Source of the DNA: Eurosta solidaginis
Taxonomy: Eukaryota > Arthropoda > Insecta > Diptera > Tephritidae
Assembly: GCF_040869045.1 (NCBI RefSeq)
Contig: NC_090319.1
Coordinates: 302,176,998-302,240,997, forward strand
Reading direction: 5' to 3'
Length of the DNA: 64,000 bases
Made by a program: the position numbers and the translations under genes. This document shows, piece after piece, positions 11,992-22,842 of this stretch (positions are counted from its first letter, which is position 1; every line of letters starts with the position of its first letter). Under the pieces are notes generated by a model that was not told where the DNA came from, searched no databases, and saw only the letters and a program-made list of their open reading frames with translations.

Positions 11992-14205
11992 ATTATATTA
12001 TCTATTTTTTATTTTAGTGGGCTGTATGTTCGTTTTATTTCATTGTTTTCCTAGAAGAGCAGAAGTCGCCTTGCATCTGTTACACCTTTGTATGTATGTA
12101 TTTAATTGGTGGCGAGCACTTGGGGAAAACTCCACCATTTTACAGTTTATGTATTTATTGGGGATGAGCAGTTCGGCTCTAAGGTATTGGCTGCGTTTTG
12201 AGCCACCTTATTTCGCTATGAAACCCCCCATTTGGGATAACAATTTTTTGTCCTCAGAATATTTCACTAACCAGTTGAGAATTACAAGCGGAATAAATGT
12301 TAATGAAACAACCGAAAGAAAAATGTTCATAGCTTAAGTGAATTAAACAGCTTCTGAGAAATTGTCTATTAAGTTTACGGGGCCGAAGTATTTAAAAAAA
12401 TCCCAACATTGACGAATTCACTAAACTCGGGAAATTCAATAGACGATTTCCCAGAATCAAAAACAGATTTTCTTAAAACTTGAAATAGATTTTGAAGAGA
12501 TGGAATGGCAGTTTCAGGTAGCATAACGACCTTAAAACAAATTTTTAGGGGAGATATGACCTCAAATGTACCAAAAAACGTGTTTTCCGCACTTTAAGGC
12601 CCCAACGTCGTAAAACTTAAAGTTCAGGGCCTTTTTGGACGCCAGATTAGAATTCACCACGTTGAAACCCTCGAGAAAGTAAAGTCCTGTTTCTGGTTAT
12701 AAAATTTATTTAGAATTTTGTCGACATGTAATATAGAAGAAAAAGGCGTTTTTTGCAGTTTTGGACACAAAACCTTATTCAATTTGGAATATCTGACATC
12801 TAAACATTTTAAGGATTCATTAGCAAAAATCTTGCCATAGATCTTTATATTTTTTTTTTTTTTTTTTTTGTGCCCAGCTTATTTTGCTCTTAATAGGCGA
12901 ATATTTGTGGACTAAGTTTTAAATTATGCATAGTAAGGTCCAATAATTCTTGGACTTGTGGGGCTTAGAAGAGATTGGTATACCGGGATCCCATCCCTAG
13001 TATGTATGCATATAAATTACAATAATTCCCACCACTACTAGTCCTACCTCACCGGTCTTAAGCAATTTGGCCATTAACATTAATTTGGTTTTCACCTTGT
13101 CAAATAAAAAAGGACAAAAAGCAACAACCAACTTAAAGAAAGCTTAGCTAAGCGAAAGTATTTAATAGAAGAAAAAGGTACATAACAAAACGAGAGCAAG
13201 TGCTGCTTAGTTGCACTCTCGGGATTTAACGATTTAAAATGTCCCAAACGAAAGCAAATTTTCTTTGCCACATGGACCAACAAACTTTATACTTACCAAA
13301 TATTCAAAGAAAGAGATCCTGAAAGCTTCAGGAAGAATTATTGTTTTATAAATACATTGCAACAATAACAATAGTAGCGTAACGTTGCCGTAAGGACAAG
13401 AAAAGCTTAGAGCTTTATCGGCTTGGGGGCATAAAAAACGTGGCAAAGTGATTATATTGCTTGGTCATTGTCGTTTGTGGCTAAATTGTTATTGCTTTTA
13501 GAGATAATTACCGTTAGCCCAAATGGCTGTAGTTAATAAACAACATTCAGGCACACATTACGCAGATTTTCTAACCTGTTTGTAGGGATTTTGTTGGTGG
13601 AGTCTGTTATCTGTGAAGTACTTAATTCGTTAATGTTTTTGGCGTAAATTGCAATTGGTGTGAAATGATTTTAATTACTTCTCCAGCTAGTTTCATGAGC
13701 AGTGGTGTCAATCTTTCGCATAAACTGATAAATTCAATGATTTCTTTATATTCATTTACATGTCAGTGGTTGCTCATTTAGGAAATTTCATTAGTGAAAT
13801 TGAATTATGCTATGTTAAATATCTCTGTGCAGGTGTGATAAGAGATTCGTGACAAGATTGAGTTCTAAACTGCTAACTAAGACCAATATAGCATATTTTG
13901 GTAGAAGTGATTTCTTTTCAGTATCTTGGCTGATATTATTTTCAAACACTTGTCTATGAATAGGAAAATTACTTCACGGGTTTAGCTCCTTAGCATATGG
14001 GCAAGTCCCAAAAACTTTTACTTTTTTTGATACTCGGGTTTAACCCACGGGCAAAAAACTTAAGGCCAGAAAAAAGTACAAGGACATTAAGTTTGACCTT
14101 TTGACTATCCGATCTGATATTTTAAGAATCAAGAAAGTTGATAGTAGGTTTTTGCAGAACATAAAAAACGTCGATTTTTACACTTTTTCAAGCGATACCC
14201 TTGAT
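11992..14205. other. Unassigned AT-rich stretch
   Basis: No gene or shared repeat was recognised. A T tract lies at 12850-12869. The longest open frames show no domain and look like chance. Confidence 0.4.
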
Positions 14206-16137
14206 TTTTATACTCAGCTGAGCAGAGCTCACAGAGTATATTAATTTTGTTCGCATAACAGTAATCCGTAAAGGCATAAACTAATCGAGATAGATATAGA
14301 CATCTATATATCAAAATGATCTGGGTGAAAAAAGAAATTCATTTAGCCATGTCCGTCCGTCCGTCCGTCTGTCCGTCCGTTAACACGATAACTTGAGTAA
14401 ATTTTGAGATATCTTAATGAAATTTCGCATGTAGGTTCCTGGGCGCTCATCTTAGATTGCTATTTAAAATGAACGAAATCGGACTACAACCACACTCACT
14501 TTATCGATATCGAAAATTTCGAAAAACCGAAAAAGTGCAATAATTCATTACCAAAGACGGATAAAGCGATGAAACTTGGTGGGTGCGTTAACCTTATGAC
14601 GCAAAATAGAAAATGGGAAAAATTTTGGACAATTTGGCGTGGCACCGCACACTTCTAAAAGAAGGTAAGAAGGTTAGAAAGATGTAATTTGGCAGTCGTT
14701 GAAGATATCATGATGAAATTTGGTAGGCACGTTACTCCTATTACTATATGTGTGCTAAATAAAAATTAACAACAACTAAGGCATGACGTAGCTGAATGCG
14801 TTTATAACGATTTCAACTATCGTAGGAGTGCCGATTCGACTCCCACTCCCGGGAGAAAAGGCTTTGAAGAGATTTACAAGGTATAATCGAAACAGCTGTC
14901 GCCTTGTCCGTCCTGATGTCACGTTGTTTAAATTTTTCCTAAATTATTATATACATTATAAAATTAAAAATTGCTTGAAATAAATGTTTTCATACATTTA
15001 AAGCGATACGGGCAATCCCCGGTTAACTCATATAAGTAAAAATTAGCGAAATCGGATGACGAACACGCCCACTTATAAAAAAAAATTTTTTTTAAGTTAA
15101 ATTTTAACAAAAAATTTAATATTTTTACAGTATAAAAGTAAATTATGTCAACATTCTACTCGAGTAATGAAATGGTGCAACAAAATACAAAGATAAAAGA
15201 AAATTTTAAAATGGGCGTAACTCCGCCCTTTTTCCTTTAATTCGTCTAGAATACTTTTAATGCCATAAGTCGAACAAAAATTTACCAATCCTTTCGGAAA
15301 TCGGTTGAAGCCACGCCCAGTTTTTATACACAGTCGACCGTATGTCCTTCCGCTCGGCCCTTAACACGATAACTTGCGCAAAAAACGATATATATCAACT
15401 AAACTTAGTTCACGTACTTATCTGAAGTCACTTTATCTTGGTATAAAATATGGCCGAAATCCGACTATGGCCATGCCCACTTTTCCGATATCGAAAATTA
15501 CGAAAAATGAAAAAAAAAAAATGCCATAATTCTGTACCAAATATGAAAAAAGAGATGAAACATGGTAACTGGATTGGTTTGTTGACGCAAAATATAACTT
15601 TAGAAAAAACTTTGTTAAATGGGTGTGACACCTACCATATTAAGTAGAAGAAAATGAAAAAGTTCTACAAGGCGAAATCAACAGCCCTTGGACTCTTGGC
15701 AGGAATACTGTTAGTGGTATTGCATATATAAATAAATTAGCGGTACCCGACAGAAGATGTTCTGGGTCACCCTGGTCCACATTTTGGTCGATATCTCGAA
15801 AACGCGTTCACATATACAACTAGGGGCTACTCCCTTTTAAAACCCTCATTAATTCTTTTAATTTGATACCCATATCGTACAACACATATTCTAGAGTCAC
15901 CCCTGGTCCACCTTTATGGCGATATCCTGAAATGGCCTCCACCTATAGAACTATGGCCCACTCCCTTTTAAAATACTCTTTAATACTTTCCATTTGAAAC
16001 CCATGTCATACAAACACATTCCAGGGTTACCCTAGGTTCATTTTCCCACATGGTGATTTTCCCTTATTTTGTCTTCAAAGCTCTCAGCTGAGTATGTAAT
16101 GTTCGGTTACACCCGAACTTAGCCTTCCTTACTTGTT
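14206..16137 (+). mobile_element. HINE copy 2, with a nested SINE-like insertion
   Basis: Complete 5' end TTTTTATACTCAGCTGAG, then GAGCTCACAGAGTATATTAA, then a (GTCC)n microsatellite (about 14351-14382), the CCACGCCCAC-box core, two ~130-bp subrepeats at 15765-16030, the 3' subterminal CTCAGCTGAGTATG, and the stem-loop GTTCGGTTACACCCGAAC near 16101-16118. The core is interrupted at 14769-15036 by a tRNA-like insertion. Copy 3 follows head to tail after about 160 bp. Confidence 0.8.
14769..15036 (+). mobile_element. tRNA-derived SINE-like insertion (SINE-B)
   Basis: Compared with HINE copies 3 and 4, this 268-bp block is extra. It is flanked by the 9-bp direct repeat TAAAAATTA (14760-14768 and 15037-15045), which is present once at the empty site in copy 4. 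Near its left end are an A-box-like GTAGCTGAATGCG and, about 40 bp on, a B-box GATTCGACTCC, the spacing of a tRNA-type pol III promoter. The 3' end is not A-rich, so the tail type is unclear. Confidence 0.7.
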
Positions 16138-16297
16138 TTTTTTTTTTTTGAATTTTTTCGATAAAGTTTTGAGGCATCGCTGAAACGCTATGGAATGTAA
16201 ACTGAATGTTGTTTTTGGACGGAGATTCTAAAAGTATGAGCAAAACTAATGTGCCCCTCCAATACTCAAAACTATCATCAATCAAAGTAGCGATACT
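16138..16297. other. Spacer between tandem HINE copies
   Basis: About 160 bp separate HINE copies 2 and 3. It contains TTTTGAGGCA and GTGCCCCT ... AAAACTATCA motifs that recur in the sequence right after copy 3 (18359-18510), hinting that the unit of duplication may have included flank. Confidence 0.4.
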
Positions 16298-18358
16298 TTT
16301 TTATACTCAGTTGAGCAGAGCTCACAGAGTATATTAAGTTTGATTGGATAACGGTTGGTTGTACATATATAAAGGAATCGAGATAGATATAGACTTCCAT
16401 ATATCAAAATAATCAGGATCGAAAAAAAATTTGATTGAGCCATGTCCGTCCGTCCGTCCGTTAACACGATAACTTGAGTAAATTTTGAGTTATCTAGATG
16501 AAATTTGGTATGTAGGTTCCTGAGCACTCATCTCAGATCGCTATTTAAAATGAACGATATCGGACTATAACCACGCCCACTTTTTCGATATCGAAAATTT
16601 CGAAAAACCGAAAAAGTGCGATAATTCATTACAGAAGACAGCTAAAGCGACGAAACTTGGTAGGTGAGTTGAACTTATGACGCAGAATAGAAAATTAGTA
16701 AAATTTTGGACAATGGGCGTGGCACCGCCCACTTTTAAAAGAAGGTAATTTAAAACTTTGCAAGCTGTAATTTGGCAGTCGTTGAAGATATCATGACGAA
16801 ATTTGGCAGGAACGTTACTCCTATTACTATATGTACGCTTAATAAAACTTAGCAAAATCGGAGAAGGACCACGCCCACTTTTAAAAAAAATTTTTTTAAA
16901 GTAAAATTTTAACAAAAAATTTAATATCTTTACAGTATATAAGTAAATTATGTCAACATTCAACTCCAATAATGATATGGTGCAACAAAATATAAAAATA
17001 AAAGAAAATTTCAAAATGGGCGTGGCTCCGCCCTTTTTCATTTAATTTGTCTAGGATACTTTTAACGCCATAAGTCGAACAAAAATAACCAATCCTTTTG
17101 AAATTTGGTAGGGGCATAGATTTTATGACGATAACTGTTTTCTGTGAAAATGGGCGAAATCGGTTGATGCCACGCCCAGTTTTTATACACAGTCGTCCGT
17201 CTGTCCTTCCGCATGGCCGTTAACACGATAACTTGAGCAAAAATCGGCATATCTTTAATGAACTTAGTTCACGTGCTTACTTGAACTCACTTTATCTTGG
17301 TATGAAAAATGAACGAAATCCGACTATGACCACGCCCACTTTTTCGATATCGAAAATTACGAAAAATTAAAAAAATGCCATAATTCTATACCAAATACGA
17401 AAAAGGAATGAAACATGGTAAGTTAATTGGATTGTTTTATTGACGCGAAATATAACTTTAGAAAAAAACTTTATAAAATGGTTGTGACACCTACCATATG
17501 AAGTAGAAGAAAATGAAAAAGTTCTGCAGGGCGAAATAAAAAACCCTTAAAATCTTGACAGGTATTACATATATAAATAAATTAGCGGTATCCAACAGAT
17601 GATGTTCTGGGTGTCCCTGGTCCACATTTTGGTCGATATCTGGAAAACGCCTTCACACCACTCCCTTTTAAAACTCTCATTAACACCTTTCATTTGATAC
17701 CCGTATTGTACAAACAAATTCTAGGGTCACCCCTGGTCCACCTTTATGGCGATATCTCGAAAATGCGACCACCTATACAACAACCACCACTCCCTTTTAA
17801 AACCCTCATTAATACCTTTAATTTGATACCCATATCGTACAAACACATTCTAGAGTCACCCCTGGTCCACCTATATGTCGATATTTCGAAACGGCATCCA
17901 CCTATAGAACTAAGGCCCTCTCCCTTTTAAAATACTCATTAACACCATTCGTTTGATGCCCATATTGTACAAACAAATTCTAGGGTCGCCCCTGGTCCAC
18001 CTTTGTGGCGATATCTCGAAACGGCGTCCACCTATGGAACTAAGGATTACTCCCTTTTAAAATACTCATTAACACCTTTCATTTGATACCAATATCGTAG
18101 AAACGCATTCTAGAGTCAACCCTGATCCACCTTTATGGCTATATCCCTAAATGGCGTCCACCTATAGAACTATGGCCCACTCCCTCATAAAATACTCTTT
18201 AATGCCTTTCATTTGATACACATGTCATACAAACACATTCCAGGGTTTCCCTCGGTTCATTTTCCTACATGGTTATTTTCCGTTATGTTGTCACCATAGC
18301 TCTCAACTGAGTATGTAATGTTCGGTTACACCCGAACTTAACCTTCCTTACTTGTTTT
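16298..18358 (+). mobile_element. HINE copy 3 (longest, five ~130-bp subrepeats)
   Basis: Begins TTTTTTATACTCAGTTGAGCAGAGCTCAC, carries (GTCC)n at 16445-16461, and ends with CTCAACTGAGTATG, the GTTCGG...CCGAAC stem-loop and CTTACTTGTTT. The core shows two alternating boxes: AAAYTTGGYA at 16501, 16653, 16799, 17101, 17260 and 17410, and CCACGCCCA (either orientation) at 16571, 16715, 16869, 17018, 17170 and 17330, both with a period near 150 bp. A second array follows: CCCTGGTCCAC-type starts at 17615, 17731, 17860, 17990 and 18120, period 116-130 bp. No ORF of note. Confidence 0.8.
17615..18260 (+). repeat. ~130-bp tandem subrepeats inside HINE copy 3
   Basis: Five units, each with CCCTGGTCCACCTTTATGG, then a CGATATCTCGAAA block, then CACCTATAGAACTA, then ACTCCCTTTTAAAA and a CATTTGATACCCATAT block. 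Copy 1 has three units and copy 2 two, so the number varies between copies. Confidence 0.75.
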
Positions 18359-18594
18359 TGTCATTTTCAATATTGACAATTTTTTGCTTATAGCTTTTTG
18401 AGGCAACTGAGTATTGAAATTTGGATTATGCACGATAATAGCCTATCAGGGACTCAAAATACCTGGACCTCCAAATTCGATGTGCCCCTTTCAGTTTTGA
18501 TAGTAGAGGCAGAAAAGTGGAAGCACTTGGTTGCATACATTTTTTTCAGGAGCATTTTTTTTTGTAGGCACAGCTACAATTTTACTCTTATCAC
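18359..18594. other. Spacer between HINE copy 3 and foldback element
   Basis: No gene. Shares TTTTGAGGCA and GTGCCCCT motifs with 16138-16297. Confidence 0.35.
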
Positions 18595-18980
18595 TTCATA
18601 CCCGTTTGTTAATTTTTTCTCTACACCTCAGTAGTATATCATCAATTGCCTCATCTTGGAATATTCACGCAAGGAAAGTTATTGATGTTTGTACATGGGG
18701 CAAATATACGAAATTTTCGCCAAAAATTGGCATCGTCAAAAAGTGTAGAAAAAAATTTGTTTTTTTTAAACCAGGTATTTTTTTAAAGTAAATGAATAAA
18801 AAAAAACACAAATTTGGTACAAAAATTAACAAAAAAAAATTTTTCTACACTTTTTGACGATTGCCAATTTTTGGCGAAAATTTCGTATATTTGCCCCACT
18901 TTCCTTGCCATTATTCCAAGATGAGGCAATTGATGGTATACTACTGTGGTGTAGAGAAAATATTAACAATCGGGTATGAA
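18595..18980. mobile_element. Foldback/MITE element with ~160-bp inverted arms
   Basis: The left arm (18595-18758) and right arm (18832-18980) are near-perfect reverse complements over most of their length. Landmarks include TTCATACCCG, CAATTGCCTCATCTTGGAAT, ATATACGAAATTTTCGCC and GTCAAAAAGTGTAGAAA. The loop is about 70 bp and A/T-rich. The left arm carries a ~15-bp extra piece near 18685. No ORF is shared by the arms. A long foldback of this kind would form a hairpin of more than 140 bp if transcribed. Confidence 0.8.
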
Positions 18981-18984
18981 ATAT

Positions 18985-19084
18985 TTGACAGTTACTTACT
19001 TACTTACTTACTTAATTGGCGCTTAACCGTCTAAACCAGGGATGGGTCTATTTTCGGCTCCTAAATCAGTTTCAGTGCCAGCGA
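18985..19084 (-). repeat. LINE 3'-end fragment with (TTAC)n
   Basis: On the minus strand this reads ...GACGGTTAAGCGCCAATTAAGTAAGTAAG. The 3' end of the LINE fragment at 60900-61790 reads GCGGTTGAGTGCCAATTAA, so the two are related 3' tails. The plus strand shows a (TTAC)5 microsatellite at 18991-19011, which is the tail itself. Confidence 0.55.
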
Positions 19085-20128
19085 GTGCTAGGTGAGACGT
19101 TTGTGTGTTTTGGGGTGTTAGGGGAGTAAAAAAATACATTGGAAATATCGTACGCTTCGTCTCAAACGATATTCATCGCAAAAAGGTTGCGGAAACACTT
19201 AAAAACTGAAATGAAAATATTCTCTCTCAACCTCGAAAACAAATTCCCAAATTGTGTTGCTATAGTACAAAAACAAAAACATACATTTTTTGGCCAGAAA
19301 TACGAAAAAAGGGAATAACCATAGACTGAATTCGACTTTATGTTAAGCAGCGCATTATTGACTTCATTTCACCTTCACATACATTTAATTATATGCAAGC
19401 CGATTCATTTTGCAATATATACATAAAAGTATTTAACAAGTATTTTAATATTTAAACAAGTATTTTAATAGTAGTAACATTAGAGGAAGTAGTAGCAGAA
19501 AACGTACTAATGCACATTTCGTATGCAATCGTCGGAAAACGAAACCCTTTTCAGACTTGTTGGCAGTGTTGCCGTGAGCCTAGAAAGAAATGTACCAGTT
19601 TACAAATAAAAAAAGGTACAAATCGCATAAACAACGACTAATTTTACCAATTTTATTATAAACATAACTGCTTTCATTTATAAATTTCAAATTATGGAGG
19701 AATTTTCAAATTTCTTCAGCTCACATACATATATCGTTCCATACAGCAAAAATTGTTGGAGCATGTGTTGCATGTGTATTTAATTTACGGCGACCATTTT
19801 GTAATTTTAAAACTTGCTTTGTTTATGATTTGAATCATAAAGGAACTTTTAAAAATACAACTGAAAATTCAGTTCGAGTTGTGAAACACAAAAGCGACAT
19901 TACATGTTTGTGGCCTTTAGTGCGAGCGAATCCGCCGGTAAATAAAGGCTAGTTTACCCTAAAACGCTTAATACTTTGAACATAATAAGAGCGGTGGCAG
20001 CTCTATTTTCCACATATGTATAAGGCCAAATACTCTCTCTTTATCAATCTTATGTGTGTTTATATATTATTCTCTTCCTGTGTTCTTCGCCCCACATACC
20101 TGCACTTGATCGTCCCTCACCTAGCACT
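19085..20128. mobile_element. Candidate inverted-repeat insertion splitting a LINE
   Basis: AGTGCTAGGTGAG near 19085 and its reverse complement CTCACCTAGCACT near 20117-20129 bracket about 1 kb. LINE 3' tail lies on the left and LINE coding sequence on the right, both in minus orientation. That is what an insertion into the LINE would leave. I found no clear target duplication and no transposase. Confidence 0.35.
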
Positions 20129-20129
20129 T

Positions 20130-20775
20130 AAATGTGCAAAGCGTGCCCGTATGAGCAAAAGGCTCATACGAGCCGTTTTGCCCATCGCTGGTCTAAACGG
20201 TTACGGCCGTCCAACAAGGCGCGCCAGTCGCTCCTTCGCTCCGCCAACCGGCGCCAATTGGTCACACCAACGGAGTTTAAATCGTTTTCCACCTGGTCCT
20301 TCCAACGGAGTGGGGGCCGCCCTCTACCTCTGCTTCCATTGGCGGGTTCCGATAGAAACACTTTCTTGGCCGGAGCATCATCATTCATTCACATAACATG
20401 GCCTAGCCAGCGCAGCCACTGCGTTTTAATTCGCTGGACTATGTTGATGTCTGCGTATAGCTCGTACAGCTCATCATTAAATCTTCTTCGGTACTCGCCA
20501 TCGCCAACACGTAGAGGTCCATAAATCTTTCGAAGAACTTTTCTCTCGAACACTCCCGAAGCCGCTTCATCTGCTATTTTCATGGTCCATGCTTCTGCCC
20601 CATATAGCAGGACGGGTACGATAAGTGACTTGTAGAGTATGATTTTCGTTCGCCGAGGGAGGACTTTACTTTTCAATTACCTACCTAGTCCAAAGTAACA
20701 TTTATTGGCAAGATTGATTCTTCGCTGGATTTCAGTGCTGATGTTGTTGCTAGTGTTGATTCTGGTTCCCAACTT
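20130..20775 (-). pseudogene. LINE reverse transcriptase C-terminal fragment (family 2)
   Basis: Reading minus from about 20770 the translation gives NNISTEIQRRINLANKCYFG, then in another frame KSKVLPRRTKIILYKSL, LLYGAEAW, VFERKVLRKI, DGEYRRRFNDELYELY, LRWLGHVM, then GRGRPPLRWKDQVEND and VTNWRRLAE. This is the conserved tail of endonuclease-RT type LINEs that lack RNase H. The palm domain and the 5' half are missing. A frameshift near 20680 and an interruption near 20388 break the frame. The same family appears at 29700-30590 and 60900-61790 on the other strand. It is relatively GC-rich, so it may be a younger copy. Confidence 0.8.
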
Positions 20776-22577
20776 GATGCTGTTGCAAACTTTGCAATAA
20801 AAAATATTTGGCGGTTATTCGGTTTTATATTTTTACCAATATCTACAAAACCGGGTCTCGTGTATCAAAAAATTTTTACATAGCTAACAGCTGCCTATAT
20901 CTCCATATTTTGTTAAAATTTCGATATAATCGGTACAGAAGTGTTGAAATAAATGTATATTTAACATTGTGACCTCAATTTATATATATTTTGTTCGATC
21001 TTTTGACTATATCTTTTGTCTTTTGGAGGCATTATGTAAAATGAAATAATTTCGTGATACCATGTTTAAAACAAAAATTGTTTTCTCCAAAAAAAACCAA
21101 AGTTTGGCAGATTTCCCCATATGTATGTAACTGGTAGTCTGATAATTAGATCATTAGCTACCTGAATAGTGAGCTTAGTAGGTTTCATGTCTCACTAATC
21201 AGGCCCAATCACTTCGATTCGTACTCGATATAAAATATGCTGACTCCGCCAAGAGAGTTGGTAAGATATGTGATATATTTGTAAATAGAAAAGAACATTA
21301 ACTATCAATATTTCTTGCATTTTTTCACAATAGTTGGTCTCTGCTTTCTCCCAACTTTTCACATTCACTTTTAACTGTTCGACGGGGTTTCGTCATTTCC
21401 CAGAAGCTTATTGTATGAAGTGAGTGCGAAATATGCTTCCACTGCTATTTTACATTGAAAATATTTCAAGCTGCTTCAGGTCTGTGGACCTGTCCCAGTA
21501 GAGGATAAACAATTTGGACGCTGAATTTTCTCATTGTTGGGCCAAAGACTTTTTCTAATAACTTCGCGATGACTATCATATGCTTCTTCTATGCTAATAT
21601 AGAAGAAGTCCTTGATTTCATGCGACTCGTGGCGGGATACTAGTCCTCAGGCTTGGACTGCAATACGTAGAAACCCACTCTCTTTACAAAACTTATTTTA
21701 CATGTTTTTTCAGCTACACTGATTGACTTCATTATATATAGATGATACATTCTTGATTCTTGCTGTCAAATTTTAGTCAGAAAAATGGTTTGCATAGTCC
21801 TTATCAAAAAGTGTGGTTCTTTCCCTTGTCATCCTCTCATTGGCGAATATTATTTCCGTAGCTGACCCAGAACTTGGTGCCTTAACTAAAGCTACGCATT
21901 TAATGAGGAGATATTTAATTAAAGGTTATCAAGCCCTGATCCAAGCTTGTATGAAATGCTAATTTATTCTTGTAGCATTCTCTCTCTTCCTTTCCCTGGT
22001 TTCTTCCAAAAACCTTCGTTTCTGTAAGAACGCTTTCTTTTCGGCCCCTCCCACCCATTCGGGAATCCTTGTGAGCATAGACTTGGGTTATTTAAGACAA
22101 ACACACATTCGCCATAGAAAAGGTAAGGGATCCATGAAAAAAACGCCGCTAGATGAAGCTTTTGTGGAAATACTACTCTAATTGTTTTCTTTATCGGCCT
22201 ACCATTATTATATTGTTGAAATGAACTCTTTTTAGTTTTTTTACTATTCACAAATTTTAATTACTTGAATAGAGTTAAGAAAGTTACTGTTAGCCACCAT
22301 GGCCATACTAATAGATACGATTCAGAGCTCGGTACACCCCAACTTTCAGAGCATTGGCTTTGTCAACTATTTTACTATCGGAATAGTGGTTCGTTCGTAT
22401 GCTGAATTCCTATTCTTATTCTACTTTCCAAAAGTTCGCACAAGGTGCTAACAGCTGTTGACATAACCTTTGGTAAGTTGGAATTTTGCATTTGTCTCTT
22501 TTGACATTTTTTAATTTCAACACTGAAAGTCGACTTAAATAGAAAAAAGTACTTGGCGCGATCTATCTTCAAGTACA
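20776..22577. other. Unassigned stretch
   Basis: No gene, no repeat shared with the rest of the window. The open frames here lack recognisable motifs. Confidence 0.4.
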
Positions 22578-22735
22578 TTTAAGCTGAGCTTCTCTCCAAA
22601 TTTGCGTCGTGCTACTTTTGAATGTTTTCTATAAATTGGCCGGCCGGTACTTAAATATTTTATGCCAATTCCGAGCGGAATCTGCAAATAAATACATCTT
22701 TACTGAGAAGCTTTTCATGGAATACATTTTGAGTA
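22578..22735 (-). repeat. Truncated SINE-A copy (3' body only)
   Basis: Matches the body of the SINE-A family (GAGCTTCTC, TTTGCGTCGTGCT, CCGAGCGGAATCTGCAA, CTTTTCATGG) but lacks the tRNA-like head. It is more diverged than the other minus-strand copies. Confidence 0.65.
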
Positions 22736-22842
22736 TTTTCAAATACCAAAGGATGACGCCGATTGAAAAAAAGTATGTCTAATAGAAAAAACTTTTTTTA
22801 TAAATTTTCGATTTCGGAGAACGCTACCCCCACACCCACCAT

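Noticed and set aside
12017..12337. 106-aa plus-strand frame starting next to the TA-flanked element
   Set aside because: No recognisable domain, ordinary composition for this region, no splice or repeat context supporting a gene.
14351..14382. CRISPR-like or independent satellite array of GTCC units
   Set aside because: Four-base microsatellite that is a fixed part of the HINE 5' module; no spacers.
16565..17041. 158-aa minus-strand frame
   Set aside because: Lies in the HINE core, and the same stretch in other HINE copies is not kept open. It comes from the repeated A/T-rich blocks.
20016..20524. 126- and 130-aa plus-strand frames
   Set aside because: They lie opposite the LINE family 2 fragment; the GC-rich LINE sequence keeps them open.
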